DNA of 64,000 bases from Albula goreensis. Its lineage: Eukaryota > Chordata > Actinopteri > Albuliformes > Albulidae. Below, piece by piece: positions 1 through 12,246 of this stretch. The stretch spans positions 3,722,768 to 3,786,767 of the forward strand of contig CM040761.1 in NCBI GenBank assembly GCA_022829145.1. The letters are read 5' to 3'. Under the pieces are notes generated by a model. That model saw only the letters and a list, made by a program, of their open reading frames with translations, had not been told where the DNA came from and searched no databases. Every line of letters begins with the position of its first letter. Within the stretch, counting starts at the first letter, position 1. A program made the position numbers and the translations under genes.

Positions 1-880
1 TTAACAGGCCTATAAAATTCTTCCCATTAAGTATTTACCATGCCATTAGCACTCTGCAGACATCAACAATAAATTCTGACTTGTTACCCAGCGAAACGTT
101 TCCATTTTTTCTACACAGGCAGGCCATTTTTAATATGACAGGGCTATGAAAAAATAATTTACAGTAGATATGTGAACAGCATAACCAACATTGCCAGAAA
201 GTGACAACAGATCTTAAGGACTTAATGGCAATTTCATGTCCTTTTTTTTTTTTAAACAAGATGAAATAATAAAAAGCATATCCTCACACGAATGGTCTTT
301 GTCAGGCCTCAGCCTTATTTGCGCTTTGTACAGACTCAGATGTCATTCTTTGTCGCATAAAATATTTTTTCTTTGCTGATATCCCCTGGGAAGGTGGCTA
401 GTGAAACCGAAGAGTGAATATTGCCTGAACTGGCAACCGATATTCATATCTGTAATCATAAACCTGACATATGGACCCAGGGTTTGGTCGGTGTGTGTGT
501 GTGCGTGTGCGTGTGTGTGTGAGTAGGCGCGCGCATAGGTGTGTGAGGCGATAAACAAATCAAATTAAACAGAAAAAACATGATACAGAAATGATTGCAT
601 GGGGAGTAATACTGAGAGAGTGAACTCCAAAAGGGAATTGGACTGTCAAGTGCCATTTGCGACTTATTCATATAAACCAATCAGACAGACTGTTGTGTTG
701 TGGAAAGCGAATTATTTTGACTGGTTCAAACAGGTCAGTGACTGACAGCAGATGGACACTGCCGCCCTCCCCACAATAGAATTGACAAAGCCTCTCTCTT
801 CCGTTATATTGATCTGCTGATCTTCCAGAACACACAGCGACAGTCTGGCCTGTTCACCAATTCCATTCATGAATTCTCAC
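1..880 (-). other. lrp1b intron downstream of the last exon in the window (partial)
   Basis: This is intron sequence following the donor GTGAGA at 880-875. It contains a (GT)n-rich stretch at about 490-522 with GC-containing interruptions. I see no exon and no recognisable element in the rest. Confidence 0.8.
490..522. repeat. (GT)n microsatellite
   Basis: Imperfect alternating GT run with two GC interruptions, followed by a short alternating GC stretch. Confidence 0.85.
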
Positions 881-1081
881 CGCAGAACGGCCCCTCGTCC
901 GATTGGTCGGCGCAGTCGGCTCTCCCGTTGCAGATCTTCTCCGGCTGCAGGCAGGTGGACGAGTCGTTGGCGCAGGGGTACTTGGGGGGCTTGCAGACGG
1001 ACGCCTCGCAGTTCTCCTCGTCGGAGAGGTCCTCGCAGTCGTTGTCCCCGTCGCAGACCCAGTTTTTACTGATGCACTTTC
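881..1081 (-). CDS. lrp1b: lrp1b exon (16th in window): end of LDLa 7 and LDLa 8 of cluster II
   Basis: 201 bp, phase 1 at both ends. It completes the seventh repeat ([17 protein letters not shown], then SDEENC) and encodes the whole eighth repeat ([15 protein letters not shown], then [13 protein letters not shown]). The acidic calcium-cage residues D-x-D and SDE are present in both. The eighth repeat lacks the usual Trp before the fourth cysteine (EKIC), as I recall for the human protein. N-D-S is a possible N-glycosylation site. The acceptor is the AG at 1083-1082 behind a C/T-rich tract, and the donor is GTGAGA at 880-875. The exon is clearly GC-richer than the flanking intron. Confidence 0.95.
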
Positions 1082-4000
1082 CTTTTGGACAGATGGGGAG
1101 GGGGGGGAAAGAAGCACAACTTGCTAAAGACTGTCACTCTAGCCCAGGCCAAGATTTCCCATGAACACTCACTCTGAGCCAGCCCTAGGGGTCTGCTTAA
1201 GGGCCTTTCTGCTAGGAAGTAGTTGAAACAAAACGATTCGGTCTCCAACTCTCAGCATCTCATAAAAAATGATTATGGCCTTTCTAAAATAAAGTGCTCT
1301 GACATTTCTGCCGAGACAAAAGATGCTTGCTAAAGGCATTGGTCGAAAATGACTTATTCTGGTTTTCAGGGGGCTCGTTTATAAACCATGCATATGCACA
1401 AAAACCGCTCCAAAAACGTGCATACGCCGATTTTCACGCACATTTTGGGATTTATAAGACTTTGACTTGACGTGAGAATTTGCATAACGGTACAATACAT
1501 TTGACCTCACATTTAGGGCACATATTTGCGCTAAATAGCACACCCTAGAGAGCACTATCGTATCCTAATTCTTATCGATTAATTAGGATTGCATTATTAT
1601 TCACAATTGAAGTTGTTTTTGTGATGATAGCGAAACGGCATGACCATGGCATTGTTAGATAATATTGTGAATGTTATGGTGCGACAGGCAGGTGTCTTCA
1701 GGGACTGTTCCAACTTATTTTTTCCCATGATGATGACTGGCTCATGAGGTGATTTCGCTTAATGCGGGCTGTGGAACTCTTGTGGGGTCTTGGAACACTG
1801 TACTGAACTGGGGCATGCGCTGGAGCGCCCTACATGTAGCAACTAGCCAACACTGAAACCCATCTGAAAATCCTGTCAACTCTGGGTTTCCTGACCACAG
1901 GGAGTGTCCAGTGGGACAAAACGGACCAGCTGGGTATATCCCAGCCCTCACTCCGTCATGTCATAAAACGGATGGCCTCTGAGTTTGAGGAATATTAGAT
2001 CCCCTAAACAATTGGCAACCGACAAAAAGCAATTGGCGGCGATAACCGGTTTTGCCGGTGCAATCGGCAGCGCTCACATTGCACTAAGGGCGCCCACAGT
2101 GGATGAACATGTGTAAGTAAGTCGTAAGAATTTCCTTTCAATAAAGTTGCGAGTGATTTGCAATGTACAAATGACACCGATATACGTGGTTGCCCGGTGG
2201 CCAGGTTCATGTCGTGATTCATTCACACCGGTTAGCACAAATCAACTCCGATAATCGTAGCCATCCACTCACCCGTGGAGCTCAGTGGTGCCACCCCCAT
2301 ACCACCGCTCGTTGCCCCCACACTTACAGCTGGGCAAGTATACGCCTGTTTGCCCCAACCTTGATGTCAGAACATCTTTTATTGATTTCGGTCTGCGTGT
2401 GGCTCTGGGTACCTGAGAAATTGACTGCCATGGTAACCTCCTGTCATGCAAGGTTTTTTTTGTTTTTGTTACCGCGGTGCCATGGGCACCTGAAATAGTT
2501 TTTGTAATCTCTGTTTAGGAGATAAAAGCTCCAATTTCTCACTCCGCAAAGTTTCTTTTTCCCCTGTTCGCTGCCATCACTGCACCGTAAAATGATTGCT
2601 CTGTCCTACATGTTATTTATAGATCTTGCTTAATTGATTTCAATTTATATGCTTAAATGTGGGTGTTTCAGGGTTTGTTCATTGCGCACATCCGTGCACG
2701 CACAATTACAGGATTTGTTGTGAATTCTAACAGGAGACATGCATGTGTGTTGCGTACACAACTTTTATAAATCAGATATTTTTGTTGCACGCGCAAACTC
2801 ACAGGTTCTGCTGTACGTAACTATTTCGTAAAAAGAAAATATGCAAAGATTTATGAATGGGCCCCAGAATACTTGTTTAAAATATCAAATGAAAACACGA
2901 ACATTATTTGAAAGATAAAAGTATTGAAGGCTTTAGGACAACAGACTCTCTTTTAAAGGGTTATGGTTATATGGTCTCTTTTACTAAGCAAAAGATTTTT
3001 AAAAAATTAGCATGAAAAAGTCCGGTCCATAGAACATTGGACATGAATATGGCTGGTCGCAACTTTCCCCTGTTGTCATGACGCCTTGTCTCCTCTGGCA
3101 TAGCAGGGGGAATTTTTCTCACATGTCAAGGGGCAGAAGAAATAGAGCGCCCATCAAGAGCCGAGCTAAAAATAATCAGACAATCACACAGTTTGGAAAA
3201 TGCCCTCCATAACCCCCTCTGCGATGATAAGCCTACGACTGGCTCAGAGAAGCCGAGTAAATGCAGATCAAGGAGGATAAGAGTCCTCCCCACTGTGGTT
3301 TGATTGAACTGCCACCCATTCAATCCCTTGCATCTTACGATTATCACTCTTTGAAATATGTCTGCGGAGCGTTCCACAAGTGGCAGCGTTGTTATAATTG
3401 CCTCCCTTAAAACAGAGCGGGGGGATTGTGGACAGTGGTTGAAGTGTGGAATTCACTTTGTTGTCTGTGGCCTGTTGTGGGGTTGGGGGGGGTGGCAAAG
3501 GGAGGGGTTTGTTCCAGAGATTGGGGAAACATTTAAATTGGTGCCGTTTCCCGACACGACTACCCCCTTTCCAGTTTTAATCTGTTTTATTTATGATGAA
3601 TCCAGAGAATCAGTCAGTTTACTTGGTTTTTGTACGGTCTCTAATGAAACAATACATTTCAAAAGACTATTCTTTTGGCAGGCGGTGAGGTAATGTATTC
3701 TAGTCCACAGCAAGGTGAATACAGAGAGGGGCTGCGTCCGAATATGTTTACACGGAAATCGATAGCGATACAAACCATGTGCATTTTTGTGAGTGTTTTT
3801 ATGTGCCCCCACCCCTCCCCTCCATTCCCATAAGTGATTTTTTTATGTGTCAGTAGCAAGGCATTTGTTTTCATGCCAAAAAAGGTCAGGAAGCATCTAG
3901 AACTCAACACAAGGCCCATGAAAAATGTAAGATTGTAATCCAGCCTGAAAATCTATACTTCACTACATAAGTCAAGATGGGTTCGAACAAAACAAGGTAT

Positions 4001-7000
4001 CAACAGCTACAGAAGCCACTCTTGTCACATCCATGTGATTACAATCAAACATGAATGATGCACCAAGAGAGACTGATTCAACATCTGCCCACTCTTTTCC
4101 TATTTTTAGATTTTTTAGATTAGATTTTTTTTTTACAGTTTTAGATCATTCATATTGCACTGATCACCTAGGTTTACATTTTTCAAATACATTTTTTAAA
4201 ATGCGTGGAAATGTTCTTTTCAAGAAGACAAGAACTGAAGACTAATTTTGCTGCCTGCATCATAATCACTGCTTCGACAAGAATCAGAAGACTCACTTCT
4301 GACCATTTCAAGCATACATCCTAATTAACTTCAGCTGTGGGAAAACAATAATTCATTAAAACATGGCAGGTCAGCACTGTTTTGAAAAGAACAAGCACAA
4401 ATTCACATTAGCTGTGACCAGGCCACTCCCACTGCCACGCCCCCTTTCAGCCAATTGGCATGAACAGAAACACTCTCTCACTCACACACACACGACCTCC
4501 ATGCCAAATTTCAGCCCCCTAGGGCGAAAACGGTGGCCACCAAAGGGTGAGGAAATTTTTTGGACTGACCGACCAACCAACCAACAAAGCGAGCAATAGA
4601 GCTGCTGGTCACAGCTAAAACCCCTTTTCAGTTTTGCCCAACAAAAGTGGAGGCCTTTAATTTGTAAAAGAGGGCTATTTCCCTGTTGTCTTGACCCATT
4701 TGGCTGATGGCTTCACGCGTCTGTACCCCCTCAATGTCAGCACAGTGTCAGAGAGACCCGGTACAGTGGAATTTCCATTAAGATCACTGCCGATAAAGCC
4801 ATGGATACTTTACAGCGCACAGCCCCCTCATGCAATTAGCTCTGTTCGCTAATCTCCCTGTCTCAGTCCGTGCCCTGTGAGAAGAACTCACGCGAGATTT
4901 AATTTACACCTTTTCATCAGGCAGGTGATTTCTGATGGCAGAAGTAATGACATGGCAGGGGAGGTATCGACAGAAGTGACAAACAGCACCGCAGCCGTAT
5001 CCATGGCGGGTTAAAGGATTTCGCCAAAGGCAGGTGAGATGGAGCTGCCATTTCGAAATAGCAAAGGGTCATCACTCTAAGCTTTTCAAACACATTATTT
5101 TTTTGTAACATGAGTTTGCACGAAACAAATTCAACGTGTTCAGCATGGCCGCTGTATAATTCTCCACAGCCCAGTTTGAGAGGCATGAAACATTTTCGTG
5201 CCATAGCCAACGGACAAAACCCTCCGCCCTACAAATCCTTCATCGTAGCAGAACCCAAAAAGAAAGGGTGTCACTTGAGTCGACATCACATCCGGCAGAA
5301 GCGCCACATCGCCATGTAGACGTCTCAACCAGCATTATTACCAAAGACTGCCTTACCGAAGCACACCGTCTGTAATGGTGCCACGGGAACGGTTTTCTTA
5401 CTTTTTTGGTTTTCCGGAAAATGCTCTACTTTTCTACGAAATGCGTTCCGCAGCATGGATCAATACTGTTTCCTGCAGGACGTCTCCTTCACAGGTACAC
5501 CTTATCCCTGTTCACAGGGGTAATCTAAAATTCCCCACCCCACTTGAATTACAAGACTCATGTGGAGCTATTTTTGGAGGCGTATGAAATTGCCAAAAAA
5601 TGATCCAGTTTAATATCATGAATACAGTACGCAGGGAGTTTAAGATGAGGGCTACACGATCCTGAAACTAGGTTCTGGGTAATGATACCTGGATTCTCTT
5701 TTATGGAAGGAAAAAATGCCAATTCATTTTAAATGTTCCAGCACAAACAGTATACTTTTAAATAACACGGATAAGCATAACTGTGGATATGCATATACGT
5801 TAAATGGAAAAATATATTTGCTTCACTGGGTGTGACTGTACAAATAGAGTCCTAGAGGTGCAGAATATAGAATGCTTGCAACATTTGCTTACACTTCTGG
5901 AAGAAGTAAAACTCATGAAATATTCTCTCAGTCTATCACATGAAATTAAGGCTCAAAGGTGTGACACAGGACTGGCGAGAACCTATTGTGGGAAGTCTGT
6001 AGTCTAGTGACTAAAGTACATGACTGGGACCCCAGAGGTTGGTGGTTAAAGCCCCAGTCCAGCCACAGCAAGAACACCATTGCTGTTGGGCCCTTAACCC
6101 CACATTGCTCCCAGGGGGTTGGTTAGCCTAATCAACTGTAAGTCACTTTGGATAAAACCATCAGCTAAATGAGTGTAATGTAACCCAATCAAATTATGTA
6201 TCTTTATGGATGTAAGCAATTCAATTAAAATGGACCAGTCTTTTTTAATGCCAAATTGTGCTCTATTTACGAATGAAAACAACACATTCCAGTGGGCATG
6301 CTGACTTGTCTCCAATTAAACAGAAAATGCTCCAAGAAACGTATGTGATATTGTAACATCTGTTTTAATTAAATAACATATGCCTTTATAGACACTAAGC
6401 ACATTGGATTTGGTCCAGCCAAAAGTAGTTCCTGAGAGTTCCTATTTAAAACTGATGACGGACACGGTACCTGAGGTGCGGCAGGTGAACTTGGCTTTGG
6501 GGTCGCACATTCTCCGCGTGCCCTCGCAGGTGACCTCATCACTCCCATCCTCACAGTCCTTGTCCCCGTCACACCGCCAGCGTTCTGGGATACAGGTGCC
6601 ATCGGCGCGACAGTAAAACTCTTCCCCACTACAGTCGTTGACAGGAAGTGGGGCTGCAGGCAAAAAGGGGGAAGAAAAAAAAAAAACACACACACACACA
6701 TATATGAAGGCTGATAATTTACAGCGGCATTGGCGGGGAGTGTTTTTCACTTGGGGAAAAAAGCACGTCCCTGAGTAGCGGCGGTCTTCTGAAGGTGGGG
6801 TCGTCAATCATGGGCCCGAAACTCTGATCTCCCACAGCTTCCAGACCGGCTTCCTGTGTGAGTCTTAGTAGACTCGGGCAGTTAGCGTGCGTTTAAGAGC
6901 AGCGGGTTACAGATCCCCCATAATGACTGTCGTGTAACACTGATGGCGATGGATGACATTTCAATTTAAGGCCTGTGTTATCTCCACGCCGCCTGGCTGA

Positions 7001-10000
7001 TCACAGAGCGAAATTTATATGCAAGGCCAGGCTTGGCATCCGCAGTCTCTGTACCCCTGAGAGAAAAACAATGCACCGAAAATGACAGTGGCAGAGAAAA
7101 GGAAGCGCGGATGACTTTGTTTGCGAGAGGAGAGCCTGTTTTCCTCATCTCCTTCGCTTCTGTTTCGGCAGAAATGATCACTGTGGCAACAAAGCAGGAG
7201 TGATGAACTGAAAAAATGAATAAATCAAACACAAGAATATTGGTATTGCGGCACAACCTTAAACAGCAAGACTGCAAAGTGACCATAATCAATATTTTCT
7301 CCGATATTATTTTTTTTTTTGCAATTACACAAAGATAATTATCTTGACTAACTAATCTATTATAACATTTATTCTCAGAAAATTACAGGGGGTGGAAACA
7401 ATTAGAGGTGCTCGAAAGCAAATGAACAAGCAAAAATAATGAGACAGATAAATAATAAATCAATTACGAACATAATACAGACTTTGTCATGCAAAAATGA
7501 TTTTATTGATTCTTTTGTCAAGCTGTAAAATCAATCCAAAAAGCACTATGGAAAAGCACTCTAAAAATCAAACCAAACACAAAACAGTGACTCAGTTCAT
7601 AACCATACTCGGTGCACTAGCATATGTCCTCTTGTTAGCTAACTTGACCCTGTGCAGTCATACTCGTTCTAGGTTGTGGAGAGCCACAATATATGCTGGT
7701 TTTATTTTCACCTGTAGTCCAGGTAAACGAAACTGTGTAATCAGCTATGTTAATTGGTCATCAAAAACCAGCATACCTTGTGGCTCTCCAGGACCTAAAA
7801 TATACCAAACTAAATAAATAAGAAGTATTTTTTTTTATTTTATTATTTTTACTATGACCGAAAACCCACGGTCGTCTAATTTTCCTTCCTTCTTTCTATT
7901 CTGGGTTTTTGGGAAGAGGCAGGCCAGGAGCGGGGGCCCGGTGCGGATACCTCCGCGTAGGATGGACCCCTGAGACCCGAGGACCGGCTTTTTCAAAGTC
8001 TTTTGATAAATAGCTCCCTTGTATTTGTGACAAGTTCCTGAGCTGTAACCGTTTCAAAGCACATATCCTCTCTTCGGCAAAATGATAACAGATTAAAGGA
8101 GCCAAATTCAGAGGGGTGTGCTCGCAAACAGAGAGTGGGCTAATTCAATCCGGCTGGGCTAAAGATGTATAAAGGTCCAGATATATTTTCAAGATTCAGG
8201 GAACTAGGAGCAGCCATCCAAAAACATAGTCTCAAAACGTAAAATTAATATTTATGATTTTAAATCGGAATCCAAAGTTAATGAAGATATGCTCTTCATG
8301 TAGAACTTCTCAATTCCACAGAGCTGTCATAGTCCTGTGAACTGGCAGCTGTGTGGAGTCGTAATTAAGGAACTGAGCTTGCAACCTTCAGGTCAGAGGA
8401 GGGTTAAAGAGTTCAGTTCAAAGGTTACACATAAATAGTATATTTGACACATAAAAACTGCCAGTTACCACCAAAGTAATCAAAATCATTGGAAGTACTT
8501 GCATAATATGCTAATTGTCATTAGTCCTGTTAGCCCAACCAAGCTAGCACTCTCAATGTGGTCTAAGACTGTCAGAAACTAACCAGGCAGTATAATGGTC
8601 AATTGCAGTGTAATGTGTCTACATTATGGGCTGCCTATCTCACTGTGGCCTGTTCTGATTCTATGGGCTCCTAAATGTCTGGAGGTCTGATTTTTCTTTA
8701 GTGCAGCATGGAAACGAGTGATTTGTGATGTGTCCCAATTTTCCCCATTGAATAGGAGCTGGGAGTCAGTGGGAACATTAAGTAGCCGAGGACTCGAGAT
8801 AGATTGGCTCGCTTGGTTGTGTTCCCCTCAAGAGATTTAAAACAAGCATCGGGGTGAGTAATGAGCAATCCTGCGCGGGCTGTGCTGATCGCTAGCACTC
8901 CTTCAAAGCGAAATCGGCCAACAGATGCAGTCAATGTCTACACATGGAGATCCATCAAATAGCACCTCTGACAGAAGTTACTGCACACTGGCAATTCCAT
9001 TACATCATGTCGGTCTCTGCGCCTGTTATCCAGCTCTTAAATTAAATATATGGTGAGTGGTCATAATTAGAGCTGCAACGATTAAGTTGATTGATTGATT
9101 TGTCATTTGAAAGAAAATTAATTGTCAGCTGTTTTGATTATCGATTAATCATTTATGTCATTTTTGAAGCAAAAATTTGATGGTTCTATGTTCTCAAATG
9201 TGAGAATTTGCTGCTTTTCTTGGTCTTACCTTATAGTAAATTGAATATTTTGGGGTTTTGACAAAAGAAGACATTTAATGACGTCACCTTGTGCTCCAGG
9301 AAACTGTAATGGGCATTTTTCACAGTTTTCTGTTGTTTTCTGCACCACACGATTAATCGAGAAAATAATCAGCAGATTAATTGATAAAGAAAATAGTTGT
9401 TAGTTGCAGCCCTAGTTATAATAGATAAAAAGGTGTTTTTTTGTAAGAAAAATCAATAAAAGTAAACAAGTATGTTATGACAATTGCTGTGGTCAGGCGG
9501 TAACAGACCTGCTCCAGTACAGGTGCTGTTCTCGTCGCTGAAGTCCCCACAGTCGTTGTCTCCGTCGCAGGCCCAGTGATCCGGGATGCACCTCCCAGTG
9601 GTGCACTGGAATTGAGTGTTGGAGCAGGAGTGGACACAGCCCACCTCGTCGCTACCGTCGCCGCAGTCATCGTCTGGCGTTACGATAAACACACAAACAA
9701 ATGGGCGAAACTGTGCACCACAGGCAGCGTTTCGTTCACTGCATGGGCTGGTCTGCAGCTGGGGCTCATCGTAAACTTTCATCTCATGATCACAATTGGT
9801 CCTCATTATATTTGCATAAATAAGTCTTGTTAAATGTCTGCCTTGAAATCATGAAAGCTGAAGAGAATTATCATGACTATTGCCAACCTGAATTTACAGT
9901 TATTTACTGATTTTTTCATATAATTCAGATATAAATGTGAATCATTCACAATGCCAGTAACATCTGTAAGGTGAACCGACGTCCTCTTTTAGATACCCTT

Positions 10001-12164
10001 CTCTTCCCTTTTGTTTTTGATTTTTTTTAGAGAACACCTAGACTAAGTAAATATATTATAATCAATACCAATGCATGGGATACAATCAAACTTGCATAAT
10101 CTCTTTAAAGAAATATGTGATTCAATTAAAACATACACCAAACTGTTTTCTTTGAGTGTATTGCAGTTTTATATTGAATCTAGCCCAGAACTAGCTACTA
10201 AAAAGATAAAAGGTGTCGTTATTCTATCGTCATTTCTTATCGCCCTTCGAAACGATAAGAAACAAGTAAGTGCCCTGCTTTATAAGAGATAGGTCACAGT
10301 ATCCTATGATACAAAAAAGGAAAAAAAAACTACAATGCCCTATTCTGCATGAGTGCACAAGTAAGGATGCCCTACTGTCCAAAAAGGGAGAAAGTCACAA
10401 TGCCCCACTTTCCCAGACAAAACAAATCAAACAGGGCTACAATGACAGAGAAAACAAGTGGCACCGCCCTCCTGTACAAAAGAAACTAATTACAGTGCCC
10501 CGCTGTCCTCTGGGGACAGGACATAGTGTCTTCCAGTACAAGAGGGAATAGACCACAGTGCTATAGTGTACCGTACAAGTGCATCACTTGTGTTGAGTCA
10601 TAGCGTATAGGATAAGAGGCTCACCCGAGTCACAGTGCCACTTGACGCTGATGCAACGCCCATTAGAACAGCTGAACTGGGTTAGAGGTTCACAGGTTGG
10701 GAACGCTGTCGAGAACAACATGAAGTAATGTTAGTCAATGGCATCATAACAGGCTTATACAGTATTCAAAGAGGCCACTTGAGACTTTGACATTACGACC
10801 ACACGATGCACTTGGTAAAAAAATCAACAAAATGAGACAGTACAGTTTGTACAATGGGATAGACACTCAGTACGTGAAATTGAATTATTTAGAATTCTGG
10901 CAAACCGAAAAAGTTTCAGATGTATTTTTGCCAAGAGGTTGAATTCCAGACCTTTCTTGCAGGCCTGAGAGATCAGTGACTCTTTCAATCTCACAAAATC
11001 TGACCATCAAAATGTTACTCCTTATTTGTATGCAGACGGCCCCCGGAGTTATGATGGTCCGACTTACGATTTTTCAGCTTTACGATGGTGCGATAGCATC
11101 ACTTTTCATACAGTATTCAATAAATTACATGAGATACGCAACACTTTATTATAAAATCGGCTTTGTGTTAAGGATTTTGCCCAACTGTTGGCTAATGTAA
11201 GTGTTCTAAGCACATTCAAGGTAGGCTAGGCGAGGCCATGATGTTCGGTAGGTTTGGTGTATTAGGTGTATTTAATGCATTTCCAATATTTTCCACTTGC
11301 GATGAGTTTATCGGAACATAAGGTAGATAACAAAAGATAAAGACACAAGAAAATCCACATACTTCATTTGGTAAAATGAACTAACATAACTGAAGGCATA
11401 AGGTCAGACGTAAGTTAATAATAATAACAATAATAATAATTGTTATTTTTATGAGTTATGGGAGTGATAAATAGATAGAGATAATAGTGTAGCTGAGTTT
11501 CACTGGAAGCAGCACTTCCTAAAGAATATACATAGATAAATGATAACCAACATCTGCTCTTTAATTCTTTCAGCATTGCGTCAAGGCGTAATCCTCATTC
11601 TCCAATGCAAATGATAGACAAAGCATTCAGATATTCAATGCAAAACTGATGAAATGGAGAAGAGAGACATCTTCACGGCGCCCAATCGAACGGACACAAT
11701 CATTCTCTCTCACAGCTATTGGTTGCAAATTATATTTATAGCTCTCTTTTGACGCTTTCATGTGCCTGAAGAGTTGTCAGCCTCTTTACCTGGAAGAATT
11801 TGCTCTCAAACGACACCAAATGCGCAAATGTACACAACTCCGTGCATAAGAAAAACCTTGAAGAAAGCACATATATTAAGAGCTAATTACATCAGAACCT
11901 CAGGCAAGTCTGAAATGTTCAGAACTTTGAAAGTGAAAGTACACTAAAACCTCAGAGGTATCGCTGACTATTAATGAAGCTGGTTCTGAAATGCCAGAGA
12001 TCCGTAACATAAATTTTCATAAATATACATCAAAACACTAAATGAAATAATTGCAACTATTTGTTGCCTTGAACTTTTACTTGTGTAAATGCAATACACA
12101 TATCTTATTTTTCAGTTTCATCTTGTAGCAATTAACTTTAAGTACATGTAATTCACAACTGTAA

Positions 12165-12246
<82 letters not shown>

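Larger units (their letters stand above)
1082..6470 (-). other. lrp1b intron, 5.4 kb
   Basis: Intron between the 6.5 kb and 0.9 kb exons. It holds a degenerate PIF/Harbinger transposon (1,369-2,865), a copy of a three-member repeat family (4,401-4,618) and a tRNA-type SINE (5,996-6,183). A G-rich run near 3,476-3,510 could form a G-quadruplex on the plus strand. The remainder shows no coding signal I can support. Confidence 0.8.
6654..9508 (-). other. lrp1b intron, 2.9 kb
   Basis: It holds a short palindromic MITE-like repeat (7,669-7,798) and a hAT-type MITE (9,068-9,414). A short (CA)n lies at about 6,686-6,701, upstream of the poly-T acceptor tract of the next exon. No coding signal was found elsewhere. 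Confidence 0.8.

Noticed and set aside
854-1117. Arg/Thr/Pro-rich open frames over the 0.9 kb exon on both strands
   Set aside because: They are out-of-frame readings of a GC-rich LDLa exon; only the frame with the cysteine pattern and matching splice phases is real.
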